This document shows positions 56,308 through 64,000 of a stretch of 64,000 bases of DNA, piece by piece. The notes beneath the pieces are model-generated. The model saw only the letters and a list, made by a program, of their open reading frames with translations, had not been told where the DNA came from and did not search any database. Both the position numbers and the translations under genes were made by a program. Where the stretch lies: positions 1 through 64,000 of the forward strand of contig CAYJHQ010000012.1 of assembly GCA_964369775.1 (NCBI GenBank), in the 5' to 3' direction. The stretch is from CAUPWF01 sp964369775 (lineage in GTDB: Bacteria; Bacillota; Clostridia; Lachnospirales; Lachnospiraceae). Each line of letters starts with the position of its first letter. Position 1 is the stretch's first letter.

Positions 56308-58560
56308 CTATTGCTTGCTAAACATTGCATAATAGGATGATGCAGCCTGCTGCCCTTTTGCCATAGACTCTTCTCCAGCCCATTTCGCAGGTCGCTCCCA
56401 CCCCCAGCAAAAATAATAAACCGCATCATCTGTTGTTGATGCATTCATAAAGTACTCGTAGTTATCAACGCCTGTGTAATAGCTATTGAAGTGACTAGGT
56501 GTGATTTCACTCATTAAAAACTCTAGCTGTACCTGCAGGTCGCTCACTGGCTTTCCTTGACTAGCCGCATAATTCTCAAGCTCTGTTCTTCTACCAAATG
56601 ACCATTGACAAAGCCCAATCCCAATCCCATTTCCAGACTCTATTGCCGCTGGATCAAATCCAGACTCTCTATAGATGTTTCCCATAATGCCTGCCGCCTG
56701 AATCTCCGTAAGTCCTTGATTTGTCAAATAATCCCACACACCCTGCTCGATCTCACCTGCTGCTAAAGAGATCGTATCATCCATAAGCGGTCGGTCAAAC
56801 AACTCATTGAAATAGTAAGTGGTTAATTTAATATCCGCGTGAGACTCTGTTGTTGTGGTGGTAATAATGTGCGATCCGTTATAGATGCCTCTAAGGTATT
56901 TGTCTAGCTCATGATCCTCAGCTCCACCCAGATCAAAATCAAACTGCACCATAGCCATTGATATAATTTCAGCAGCGTTTGTAGATTGAATGAATTTACT
57001 CTCGGGAATATTTGATGGGGCTTCATAAGCATCTTCATCTATGATGTCCTCGTAGCTAACCCTCACACTGTTATAATTTTTCGATATCGACTCTATCCTC
57101 GCAACATCTGTCTCGTATTCCTCTCTTATAATCGCGATTGAATCCTTTAGCGCTGCCTCATCCATAGTTGCATTAAATGCTGATACAAGGGATGAAATAA
57201 TAACTATCACCCCGCCAATAACTGCAACAATTAAGATAACCCCAAATAGTGCAATCCCTATATACTTAAAGATGGTGGAGATAACCGCCTTGACTGCCGC
57301 ATTTCCAAACCCCAGCATTCGAGATATCTTTGTGAGCGGGGAGATTAATTTTGATATTGCTTTTCCAAATCTTGTCTGAGCAATTCGTCCTCGCAACCGG
57401 TTTGTCCAGTACCGAGGAGAAAGCCTTTTGGTTGCATTTTTTCTAGCTGCGTTTATTCTTTTGTATTTGTCTCGCACATTTTTAGCACCGCTAGAGAATT
57501 TTGATTGGTTGATTCTTTCTCTTGCTCTTTTCACTGCTTGCGCTTTTGCCTTTAATGCTTGTGCAGCTCTCGTCTGCTCCGCGGCTGCAGCTTGAGCTCT
57601 CGCAGCTTTAAATATCGCCAACTCACTCTTTGCCATTTTCGCAGCTAGAAGAGCTGATGTGCGAAAAGCAAACCTGGATGCATTAGCCATGAAAAACCTT
57701 GAACGCATTACTGCTCGAATAGAAACCCGCATTGTTTGATTTGCTCTTCGATGTATATTAGACGCAAATGAAATACCTTGAAACGTCTCTGAATCTCTTG
57801 CTTGTTGTCTTAGCGTTAAAGATACTAGTCCAGTCAACGAGCGAACTGACATCGCGCTTTTTTGATTGTTTTCCAAAACTCCTAGCTTCTTGTAAGCCTT
57901 TAGCGCTAGCTTGTCAGCATCTGTCATGACTTTTGACTGCCCCATTCCTAACTTTACATTTGTCTCAAGCATTTGAGCTGGCGTGCTATCTCTCACCGTC
58001 CCAAGCCCTCTCGACTTAAAATGCTCTGCTAGCGCTTTTTTCGCATTCGCTAGCTCTCTTGCCGATCCAATCTCTATGTTTGGCAATTTTATATCCTTTT
58101 GCAACTCTTTGTAGGTAGATACAAAGTCAGACTTGAGAGAACTTCTGATTGACCCGTGTGTGACATTGGTAAAAACAAACGCTCCCGCTGTAGCTGCGAT
58201 TGCGCCAGCTTGAATCCCTTTTCCAGTATCAGTCCCAGCTGTTATTGTTCGGTAAGCTTGCGAAGTCACCATTTTTGCGACCCCTGCCTCAAAGTTTGCA
58301 ATTTTATTCCCCGCGCCTGATGCTCGTTTGTGTAGCAATGTATCTCCACTTCTAGGCTTGCTAGACTTAATATCATCTTTTATTGTTGATTCGCCTGCTC
58401 CGTCTACAACATATCCAGTCGCAGCCTTCTTGCCGCTCGCCTCCTTTTTTGCTTCCGCATCGAACTCTTCGCGCTGTCGTCGCTCATTTAACTGGTTCAA
58501 AAATGCTTTTTGTGAATCGCTTAATTGGTCGCTATTGCTTTGCTGTATAATAGTAATCAC
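56308..58560 (-). CDS. VirB1-like peptidoglycan hydrolase with phage-type lysozyme domain
   Basis: About 750 residues. A long basic, helical N-terminal part (to about 440, Ala/Arg-rich), one membrane segment (about 445-470, VILIVAVIGGVIVIISSLV) and an outer part whose last 150 residues match the phage tail lysozyme domain (GIMGNIYRESGFDPAAIE, GIGLCQWS, with Glu as likely acid). It opens the wall for the secretion channel. The start is uncertain: AAAGGAAGTGATTACT lies before ATT at 58551, with GTG at 58560 and no ATG near; a Met further up lies beyond the promoter box (58576-58581). I give the GTG; an ATT start is possible. Confidence 0.85.
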   Translation of the reverse strand: MITIIQQSNSDQLSDSQKAFLNQLNERRQREEFDAEAKKEASGKKAATGYVVDGAGESTIKDDIKSSKPRSGDTLLHKRASGAGNKIANFEAGVAKMVTSQAYRTITAGTDTGKGIQAGAIAATAGAFVFTNVTHGSIRSSLKSDFVSTYKELQKDIKLPNIEIGSARELANAKKALAEHFKSRGLGTVRDSTPAQMLETNVKLGMGQSKVMTDADKLALKAYKKLGVLENNQKSAMSVRSLTGLVSLTLRQQARDSETFQGISFASNIHRRANQTMRVSIRAVMRSRFFMANASRFAFRTSALLAAKMAKSELAIFKAARAQAAAAEQTRAAQALKAKAQAVKRARERINQSKFSSGAKNVRDKYKRINAARKNATKRLSPRYWTNRLRGRIAQTRFGKAISKLISPLTKISRMLGFGNAAVKAVISTIFKYIGIALFGVILIVAVIGGVIVIISSLVSAFNATMDEAALKDSIAIIREEYETDVARIESISKNYNSVRVSYEDIIDEDAYEAPSNIPESKFIQSTNAAEIISMAMVQFDFDLGGAEDHELDKYLRGIYNGSHIITTTTTESHADIKLTTYYFNELFDRPLMDDTISLAAGEIEQGVWDYLTNQGLTEIQAAGIMGNIYRESGFDPAAIESGNGIGIGLCQWSFGRRTELENYAASQGKPVSDLQVQLEFLMSEITPSHFNSYYTGVDNYEYFMNASTTDDAVYYFCWGWERPAKWAGEESMAKGQQAASSYYAMFSKQ

Positions 58561-58575
58561 TTCCTTTCTGTTGTT

Positions 58576-58581
58576 AATATG
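58576..58581 (-). promoter_or_regulatory. CATATT promoter box
   Basis: Reads TTTTTGCATATTAACAAC, about 15-25 bp upstream of the likely start of the hydrolase gene. Confidence 0.5.
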
Positions 58582-58604
58582 CAAAAAGTGTGTGCTTTTG
58601 CGCA

Positions 58605-58634
58605 AAGAAAAGCCTGGAACTGAGTTCCAAGCTT
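58605..58634 (-). terminator. Terminator built on the 13-bp palindrome
   Basis: AAGCTTGGAACTCAGTTCC followed by AGGCTTTTCTTT, after virD4. Confidence 0.75.
58616..58628. repeat. 13-bp palindrome GGAACTGAGTTCC
   Basis: Exact copy; stem of the virD4 terminator. Confidence 0.95.
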
Positions 58635-58641
58635 TCTCTAA

Positions 58642-61035
58642 TTATATATTAGCTAGTCGTACAAGCATTTGCTCTGACGCAATGAATGTAAAGTATAACC
58701 CCTCGTCGCTCTTACAGCTGTCTTTTTTTGCAATATAATTATCGCTTAACAGCTTTTTTTTCGCCGATTGGTCTTTTGTGTAGTCAAATAGCAAGCAGTC
58801 TAACACTGATTGGTTTTCTCGATAGGCGGAGGCAATGATAAATGCCGTCTCTCCACTTTCTAAAAACAACTCAGATGCGATGTCTGGGAGTTCTGTAGCT
58901 GGCACTTGACCAAGTACAACGTATGGTATTTTAAACTCTCTGGCAGATTCAAGTAGTGCCTGTTTGTTATTTGAAGCCGTATCAATCGCTGCTTTCTTGT
59001 AGGAGTTCTCATTGATCTGACCTAATTCCCGCAGCCCCTTAACTATAACAGCTGCGTCTTGTATGTGAACATCTTTTGCTTTTGTAACCCCAGAGCGGAA
59101 ATTTGCTTCTTCGGCTTCTGCTATTTCTTTAATAATATCAAGCGCTCCCTTGTACTCTTTTCTATCTGCATGAAATTGCGTTTTTTCTTTATAGAGATAT
59201 GCATTTTTCTCTTCATCCACATCTGCGGTAAATCGAACATTTGGATGTTTTAACAAGTCGTACTTTCTATCTCTTACTGGGCGCATATTCTGAGTAAACA
59301 CAATCGTTTCATCAGAAGGCATTCTCCCCAACTCATCTGGCGTCATAAGTTCTCGCGCTGTTTGCTGAAAGTTTTGACTTGATCCAGTTGATTTTCCTGC
59401 GCTCAATCCCCTTGATTTTGCAGTGACTGTCAGCTTCCCTAGCATTTCAGAAAAATACTTTAATGTATTTGGCTCTTGAGTCCCTAAAAAGACAACAGAG
59501 CTACAGTTTCCTACTAATGTTTTCCAATCATCTTGATACATTGACTCAATTTGCGCGATATCTTGAAGTACAATTGTTGCCGAAATGTTGTACTTTCTCA
59601 TTGTGGAAAGTTTTGAAGGAAACTCTGGAATCTCGCCAATATTCGCAAACTCGTCCATCAAGGCTCTTACAGGGATCTTCATTTGCTCTGACCCCCCTGC
59701 TGACTTTTGTGACTCACCTTTAAAATATAGCGTCTCATACATTTGCGAATATAGCATCGATGCCAAAAACGCATACGTTCTGTCCGCTTGTGGAGTGATA
59801 ATGAATAAAGCTGTTTTTTCATCGCCCAAAGATTCTAGGTCCATTTCGTCTGCCTTTGTAAGATTCGCCACCTGTGGAACTAAAAATGGTCGAAGTCTTG
59901 TGGTACACGAAATAATAATACTCTTTAAGGTTTTTCCAGCCGCCTGTTTAAAAGAGTCATAGTATTTGCAGGCGATTGAGTCTGGTTTTTTTTCTTTTGC
60001 CTGATTGAAAATTTTATCAAGCTCTGATTCAACGGATGAGTTTTGCTCATCTACACTAGATTTATTAATTAGATCCGTCATCCTTGCAAACGTCTTCTTT
60101 GATTCATCCTGCTCGAACTCTCTAAAATAGAACAGGCAAGCCGAATATAGCAATTTTTCTGCATTTTCAAAAAAGTTATCGCCTTTAGAGTCAGATCCCG
60201 TATTTTTGATAAAACATTCAACAAGCATAGAAACTCCCGCTTCGTCTCGAATGTATTTTACAGGGTTGTAGCGATTACTTCTAGTCATGTCAGAAATGTT
60301 AAACACCTTTATTTTATACCCTGCTTTTTCTAATACTTTCCCCATTGAAAAAATCATCTCTCCTGATGGGTCTGTAATGATATAGCTTGCATTTAATTGA
60401 AGCATGTTGGGTTTAATGAAGAATCTTGATTTACCAGTCCCAGCACCTCCCACTACCAGCACATTGTTGTTTCCTATCAATTTTCTTGAATTTACTGGTC
60501 GTCCAAAATTTTGACTCATAACCATAAAGTCGGCACTTTTTACGCCGCTGTGAACAGCGGGCGCATCAGACTCATCTTTCTTTTTTAACAAGCTAAACTT
60601 ACTCTTGGATGGCGCTTTTGCCGATGCGGGTGTAATATATTCTTCTTTATAAATCTCTATCTCCTCTTTTGACATAAAGCCTGCAGTTCCAGCAACCTCG
60701 TCTTTATTGTAAGCCGCTCTCCGTTCAATGTCTGAAGCCATAAAGAAGATTATGAGTAGCGCTGCGACCACGCAAGTAAGTCCATAAGGTATGGTGTAGA
60801 TATTGAATCCCATTGTAAATCCATACTCAAAGTAATAAGACGCTGCAATGGATAAGGAATCCAAGAGCGGCTTTCCGCTTGTGTCTTGCACATGGGCGAC
60901 ATAAGCTCCTAGATAGGCTGCTATCACACTAGCAACAACCGCCATCTTTATATACCCAGAGCGACGACTTCGCTCTCTATCCTTTTCACTCATATAGCGC
61001 TTTACTGTGGCTTTTTTCTTTTTCTTGAAAAACAT
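58642..61035 (-). CDS. virD4: VirD4-like coupling protein
   Basis: Protein of 797 residues; hexameric ATPase that hands the relaxase-DNA complex to the secretion channel. ATG at 61035 is used, behind GGGGGTGATTAGA. Two N-terminal membrane segments (about 28-48 and 73-95), Walker A GGAGTGKSRFF near residue 198, IITDPSGEMIF, DNFFENAEKLLYSACLFYF, Walker B VRALMDEFANIGE, and the ATIVLQDIAQ.E.MY motif are all present. The C-terminal 150 residues are extra. It follows the PcfB-like gene by 12 bp, as pcfB/pcfC in enterococcal plasmids. Confidence 0.95.
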   Translation of the reverse strand: MFFKKKKKATVKRYMSEKDRERSRRSGYIKMAVVASVIAAYLGAYVAHVQDTSGKPLLDSLSIAASYYFEYGFTMGFNIYTIPYGLTCVVAALLIIFFMASDIERRAAYNKDEVAGTAGFMSKEEIEIYKEEYITPASAKAPSKSKFSLLKKKDESDAPAVHSGVKSADFMVMSQNFGRPVNSRKLIGNNNVLVVGGAGTGKSRFFIKPNMLQLNASYIITDPSGEMIFSMGKVLEKAGYKIKVFNISDMTRSNRYNPVKYIRDEAGVSMLVECFIKNTGSDSKGDNFFENAEKLLYSACLFYFREFEQDESKKTFARMTDLINKSSVDEQNSSVESELDKIFNQAKEKKPDSIACKYYDSFKQAAGKTLKSIIISCTTRLRPFLVPQVANLTKADEMDLESLGDEKTALFIITPQADRTYAFLASMLYSQMYETLYFKGESQKSAGGSEQMKIPVRALMDEFANIGEIPEFPSKLSTMRKYNISATIVLQDIAQIESMYQDDWKTLVGNCSSVVFLGTQEPNTLKYFSEMLGKLTVTAKSRGLSAGKSTGSSQNFQQTARELMTPDELGRMPSDETIVFTQNMRPVRDRKYDLLKHPNVRFTADVDEEKNAYLYKEKTQFHADRKEYKGALDIIKEIAEAEEANFRSGVTKAKDVHIQDAAVIVKGLRELGQINENSYKKAAIDTASNNKQALLESAREFKIPYVVLGQVPATELPDIASELFLESGETAFIIASAYRENQSVLDCLLFDYTKDQSAKKKLLSDNYIAKKDSCKSDEGLYFTFIASEQMLVRLANI

Positions 61036-61047
61036 TCTAATCACCCC

Positions 61048-62379
61048 CTAATAATCATCCAGGATATCAATGACATCTGGTGTTCCGTTATGATTGTGAT
61101 CGACAAATGTTTCTTGCTCCATCAATAATGATTTTTCCAATTCAGACTCTCTGCTGATTTCTTCTAACTCACTTTCAAGGACAAATACGCTTTCCTCGTC
61201 CTCAAATCCATAAAACTGATCAATGGCCTTGTTGACAATCTCCTCTTGCTCGGCACTCAAATTGTCTTGAAATGCAGTTTGATTGACTGCTTGAACTTCC
61301 ATAAATTCAGCCATCTTCATCTCGTCATTTGTGTATGAAAATTCGATTACCCTTACAGGCACGTCGCTGCCCTCTGATAGTTTTTGTTCGTATAGCGACT
61401 TCATTTCATCCATTTTTTCGAACTCATTCGCCAACTCCTTGTCCATAGATGGCTTGCCCTTCGCCAACTCTATTTCCTTTAAGTAACTATCTCGCTTGCC
61501 CTTGTCTGAAATCTCTTTATATTTTTGGAACTCTTCACTAGTTAGCAATACAGGTTGTTCAATTTTACTCATTAGTACAATTGCTGTTGATTCTAAGCTG
61601 TCTCTCTCTGATACAACCACTTTTTTCTCATTCTCCGTATATGCGAGACTCCCTCGATTCATGGAAAAGCTTTCTTCTAAATCACATGTTTTTCGGTTGA
61701 CAACATACATAGCGCTTTTGGTTGTCTCGGCCGCCCGCATAATATCTTTTGTGACTCCATCTTTATAAATAGCGTCTTTGGCTAAATACTCTCCTACTCT
61801 TCCACTGCTCTCTAACGCAACGGTCGCTTTAATATCTCTCATTAATTCCTGATCTTCTTTTCTGTAAAAAAGATTGTAATTTTCACCATTTTTAGCAATG
61901 GAGATGCCAAACCCATTTTCCGCTCCGATGCTCTTTGCGTGTTGCGCAAATAAAGTAGCTTCAGCTGTTGATAAGTTTTTAATAACTTGCAATGGTCGAT
62001 CAGTTGTTTTTAAAAGCGTGTCTTCCTTTAAAAATGGTGTCACTCGTTTTTCGTTATAGAGGTTTCTTGCAATATCTTCAACATCCGATGCGCTCTTGTG
62101 GGAAAAAACTATCACCCCTGACTTATCTGGTCCATATTTCGTACATACATTTGATATTCCTGCATTTGTTAGCCGCTCTGATAATTCGCCAACCTGGCTT
62201 GGATGTACAAACATGGTTCCTAGATCACCTCCTCCTACCTCCTTGTTTAATAATTTGACAGCTGGGTCCCTCTGCAAGTGCTTGATCACGGTAGACATTA
62301 CATCAGATAGCATAGTTACCCCCTGCATCGCCATTCCATACCCTTTGACAGCCATGTTTAAATCTTGTTCTGCTGACAT
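61048..62379 (-). CDS. PcfB-like (DUF3801-like) transfer protein with EF-hand-like end
   Basis: Protein of 443 residues from the ATG at 62379 (AAGAGGACTAAG before it). The first 130 residues (VKLLNKEVGGGDLGTMFVHP, then a substrate-contact-like domain) resemble PcfB/DUF3801 proteins, which sit beside VirD4 and help select the relaxase. The long remaining part is charged and helical. The end DHNHNGTPDVIDIL has Asp/Asn spacing of a calcium loop as in EF-hand or dockerin motifs, odd for a cytoplasmic transfer protein. First gene of the operon with virD4. The leader is about 110 bp and contains the palindrome at 62425. Confidence 0.75.
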   Translation of the reverse strand: MSAEQDLNMAVKGYGMAMQGVTMLSDVMSTVIKHLQRDPAVKLLNKEVGGGDLGTMFVHPSQVGELSERLTNAGISNVCTKYGPDKSGVIVFSHKSASDVEDIARNLYNEKRVTPFLKEDTLLKTTDRPLQVIKNLSTAEATLFAQHAKSIGAENGFGISIAKNGENYNLFYRKEDQELMRDIKATVALESSGRVGEYLAKDAIYKDGVTKDIMRAAETTKSAMYVVNRKTCDLEESFSMNRGSLAYTENEKKVVVSERDSLESTAIVLMSKIEQPVLLTSEEFQKYKEISDKGKRDSYLKEIELAKGKPSMDKELANEFEKMDEMKSLYEQKLSEGSDVPVRVIEFSYTNDEMKMAEFMEVQAVNQTAFQDNLSAEQEEIVNKAIDQFYGFEDEESVFVLESELEEISRESELEKSLLMEQETFVDHNHNGTPDVIDILDDY

Positions 62380-62424
62380 CTTAGTCCTCTCTTTCTGCTT
62401 GATTTTTTTTCGCAACACAAAAAC

Positions 62425-62437
62425 GGAACTGAGTTCC
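62425..62437. repeat. 13-bp palindrome GGAACTGAGTTCC
   Basis: Exact copy inside the leader between the promoter box (62491) and the start at 62379. Confidence 0.95.
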
Positions 62438-62490
62438 AATTTTCATGTATTGCCTTGATAATTAGTCACTTTTTTTGCGACTATAGTGTT

Positions 62491-62496
62491 AATATG
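62491..62496 (-). promoter_or_regulatory. CATATT promoter box
   Basis: Reads TTTTTGCATATTAACAC, 111 bp upstream of the PcfB-like gene. Confidence 0.5.
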
Positions 62497-62533
62497 CAAA
62501 AAGAAAGAGACGCAACATCGGTTGCGTCTCCAT
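62496..62533 (-). terminator. Intrinsic terminator
   Basis: GGAGACGCAACCGATGTTGCGTCTC hairpin followed by TTTCTTTTT, after parB. Confidence 0.9.
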
Positions 62534-62542
62534 AAAAATTAA

Positions 62543-63514
62543 TTATAAGAATTTTTCGATCAAGCTCTCCATTGCGATTAACACTTCTGTCTCTTTTTCA
62601 GACAGTTTTTGCTTCTTCACAACTTGCTCGCACCACTGTAGCATAGTGTTTAGCTTTGATTCGTATTTTGCAGCTGAGTCATCATTTGACGCGCTGTTCT
62701 TTAATCCCTTGTAAAGCATGGAAGAATCAATCTCTAAATCAACATTGCTGTTAGAAGAAGCCCCTAATACATCATCAAGATCGTCTAGGTCTAGCTCATC
62801 TAAGTACTCCTCCGAAATGATTACTTTGTTTTTTCCAGCAATCTCAATTTTTTTAGCCTCCACGGCAGCATCTGCTTTTTCGCCTGCCTCAATCGCATCA
62901 AGAATCTCCTCTTGATCCTCTTCTTTAAATGCTAGAATGTTTTCAGCTGGGCGAGCTGTAATCTTGTTATCGAGAAGCATTTCCTTCAAGCGGTCGCTCC
63001 CCGTATTAAATACTCTCTGATAACTTCTTCCGTAGCGAGGGCTAATTTTAAATTGCTCTGCGATAATTTCAGTCGCTTCTGATGATTTCAATTCTCCGCT
63101 TTCACAAAGCTCAGATAAGATTTGCAAAAAGTTGAAGCGATGCGCTTCTCTGTTAAATTCTCTTGTTTCTAGGTTAGCGGCTTCAATAATGTATTTTTGA
63201 TGAAGTACGCTCATGGTGTTGTCACCAACCACATAACAAGGAATTGTATCCTTTTCATAAATACCATCCTCTATCAGCTCCTTAACCGCAGTCCATCGTC
63301 TCTCTCCTGACAAGATAATGTAATCTCCTGCGATTTCATCCTTGATAACCGAAATCGGAGATAGTAACCCACAGTTCGCAATTGAGTTCTTTAACTCAAA
63401 GATGTCCTCGATTTGGTATTGGTTGTGTGGCGAAGGCTTTAATTCGCTCACCTTGATTTCTCTTTGCTCCGCCTTTGCTGGATTAAGATCCAATTTTAAA
63501 TTAATTTTTTTCAT
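62543..63514 (-). CDS. parB: ParB/Spo0J-family protein, KorB-like candidate
   Basis: Protein of 323 residues from the ATG at 63514, behind TTTTAGGAGGAAGAAAAA. The N-terminal ParB domain has the CTP/DNA clamp motif ILSGERRWTAVKEL (68-81) and IPCYVV; a helix-turn-helix region follows (ATEIIAEQFKISPRYGRSYQ, about 146-165). The C-terminal third is acidic. No ParA gene is visible on either side, and plasmid segregation is covered by ParM, so this ParB may act mainly as a regulator, as KorB of RK2 does. It is the best candidate here to bind GGAACTSAGTTCC. Promoter box 63556-63561. Confidence 0.88.
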   Translation of the reverse strand: MKKINLKLDLNPAKAEQREIKVSELKPSPHNQYQIEDIFELKNSIANCGLLSPISVIKDEIAGDYIILSGERRWTAVKELIEDGIYEKDTIPCYVVGDNTMSVLHQKYIIEAANLETREFNREAHRFNFLQILSELCESGELKSSEATEIIAEQFKISPRYGRSYQRVFNTGSDRLKEMLLDNKITARPAENILAFKEEDQEEILDAIEAGEKADAAVEAKKIEIAGKNKVIISEEYLDELDLDDLDDVLGASSNSNVDLEIDSSMLYKGLKNSASNDDSAAKYESKLNTMLQWCEQVVKKQKLSEKETEVLIAMESLIEKFL

Positions 63515-63555
63515 TTTTTTCTTCCTCCTAAAATTTGTTTTATTTTTCATGTGTT

Positions 63556-63561
63556 AATATG
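63556..63561 (-). promoter_or_regulatory. CATATT promoter box
   Basis: 41 bp upstream of parB; no palindrome lies at this promoter. Confidence 0.5.
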
Positions 63562-63572
63562 ACGGAAGAATT

Positions 63573-63600
63573 CAAAAAAAGAATTTAAAAATGAATTGTT
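63573..63600 (-). terminator. Probable terminator
   Basis: AATTCATTTTTAAATTC weak hairpin with seven T, after the RecD-like gene. Confidence 0.55.
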
Positions 63601-63625
63601 TTTATTTTTGTACAATCTTATCTAT

Positions 63626-64000
63626 CTAAGCAGCAAGGAAAACGCTCCCTTGCAGACGATCTTTTAATATAGATACACGCTTTTCCTCATTGCAATTTCT
63701 TATTGCTATTTTGTATGATTCATTTATCGAATAAATAAAAACACGACTCCTAGCTCTAGTTATAGCTGTATAAAACAATCTCCTTGTTAGCATGTTTTGA
63801 GATGTGTCTGGTAGCAGAACATGAATATCATCCCATTCGCTCCCTTGCGATTTGTGAGTTGTAATGGCATAAGCAAGTATAATAAGCTTCATTTGGCTTC
63901 TATCTATAAATACCGTTTTGGTTTTCCCTTTTGTGTCTGTAAATAACAAAGTTATGCGATTATTGCTCGGATCATAGTCTTCAATTGTACCAATATCTCC
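63626..64000 (-). CDS. C-terminal part of a RecD2/TraA-type helicase (partial)
   Basis: The frame is open to the window edge: 124 residues are visible. It starts GDIGTIEDYDPSNNRIT, typical of the beta insert before the last helicase motifs of RecD2-like proteins, then LAYAITTHKSQGSEWDDIHV (motif V, with the THKSQG signature) and LTRRLFYTAITRARSRVFI (motif VI). It is a superfamily 1B 5'-3' helicase of RecD2 or relaxase-helicase type; the N-terminal part lies outside. It precedes parB with its own end. Confidence 0.88.
   Translation of the reverse strand, partial: GDIGTIEDYDPSNNRITLLFTDTKGKTKTVFIDRSQMKLIILAYAITTHKSQGSEWDDIHVLLPDTSQNMLTRRLFYTAITRARSRVFIYSINESYKIAIRNCNEEKRVSILKDRLQGSVFLAA

Noticed and set aside
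2645..62437. Palindrome as LexA (SOS) box
   Set aside because: Gram-positive LexA sites have GAAC-N4-GTTC; here the spacing is GAAC-N3-GTTC, always with TSA in the middle, and many copies lie in genes and terminators.
2645..62437. Palindrome as an insertion sequence or MITE remnant
   Set aside because: Only 13 bp are constant; the flanks differ, there are no target-site duplications that I can see and no transposase gene. Spreading as a tiny unit cannot be fully excluded.
1..64000. tRNA or rRNA genes
   Set aside because: I looked for the T-loop pattern GGTTCRANTCC and rRNA-like stretches and found none with a matching acceptor stem.

Overview
The window looks like part of a large conjugative plasmid, or a plasmid-like integrative element, of a low-GC Gram-positive bacterium, most likely a gut-type member of the Bacillota (Clostridia). 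The reasons are the AT-rich sequence, strong AGGAGG ribosome sites, a Gram-positive type IV secretion set (VirB1-, VirB2-, VirB3/PrgI-, VirB4-, VirB6- and VirD4-like proteins plus a PcfB-like partner), a MobV relaxase, a ParM/ParR segregation pair, a ParB protein, and a giant SpaA/VaFE wall adhesin. No replication initiator, ParA, rRNA, tRNA or transposase was found. Nearly every gene is on the minus strand; only two small genes (8461-8982 and 47606-47836) are on the plus strand.

Layout. 0-12.9 kb: small accessory genes, mostly single-gene units each with its own promoter and terminator (RadC-like JAMM protein, ankyrin protein, three paralogues sharing a new C-terminal module, Suv3-like helicase, secreted and anti-sigma-like proteins), plus two related small RNAs. 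12.9-14 kb: a gene-free stretch with twelve iteron-like repeats. 14-17.5 kb: MobV relaxase, signal peptidase I and a membrane J-domain protein. 18.5-19.6 kb: a gene-free stretch that appears to encode a very large structured RNA on the minus strand. 19.7-34.5 kb: DNA metabolism (RecJ, NAD-dependent ligase, UvrD/PcrA-like helicase, DEDDh exonuclease, SSB-like protein) mixed with unknown genes. 34.6-45.7 kb: secretion genes running into ParR/ParM. 45.8-47.4 kb: a Panacea antitoxin with a probable membrane toxin. 47.9-56.1 kb: surface proteins. 56.3-64 kb: peptidoglycan hydrolase, VirD4 coupling protein, PcfB-like protein, ParB and the end of a RecD-like helicase.

Regulation is the most unusual part. 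(1) About 40 transcription units start with a minus-strand CATATT box followed by a near-identical short leader ending in TTTTAGGAGG. (2) The 13-bp palindrome GGAACTSAGTTCC occurs exactly at least 30 times. In four promoters it ends 16-17 bp before the CATATT box, so it sits in the -35 position; elsewhere it forms terminator stems or lies inside genes in all three reading frames. Its size and central S match the operator design of the ParB-family global regulator KorB of plasmid RK2, and a ParB protein is encoded here. (3) A second promoter class carries the element AACTTCCSTGCAAAAATA placed 19-21 bp before the -10 box in eight places: both small RNAs, the giant RNA, parM, the Panacea operon, the J-domain gene, and twice before a surface protein gene. 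(4) The two small RNAs share a core containing CCUCCUAAGAUU, complementary to the common mRNA leader; the match to the leader of the gene at 3228-3938 is 15 bases without mismatch for one RNA.

How it may work together (inference): ParB or another HTH protein would read the palindromes and co-ordinate the plasmid's many single-gene promoters; the second promoter class would control the RNAs and the maintenance functions; the small RNAs could mask ribosome sites of the shared leader. All functional statements come from reading motifs; no database search was possible.
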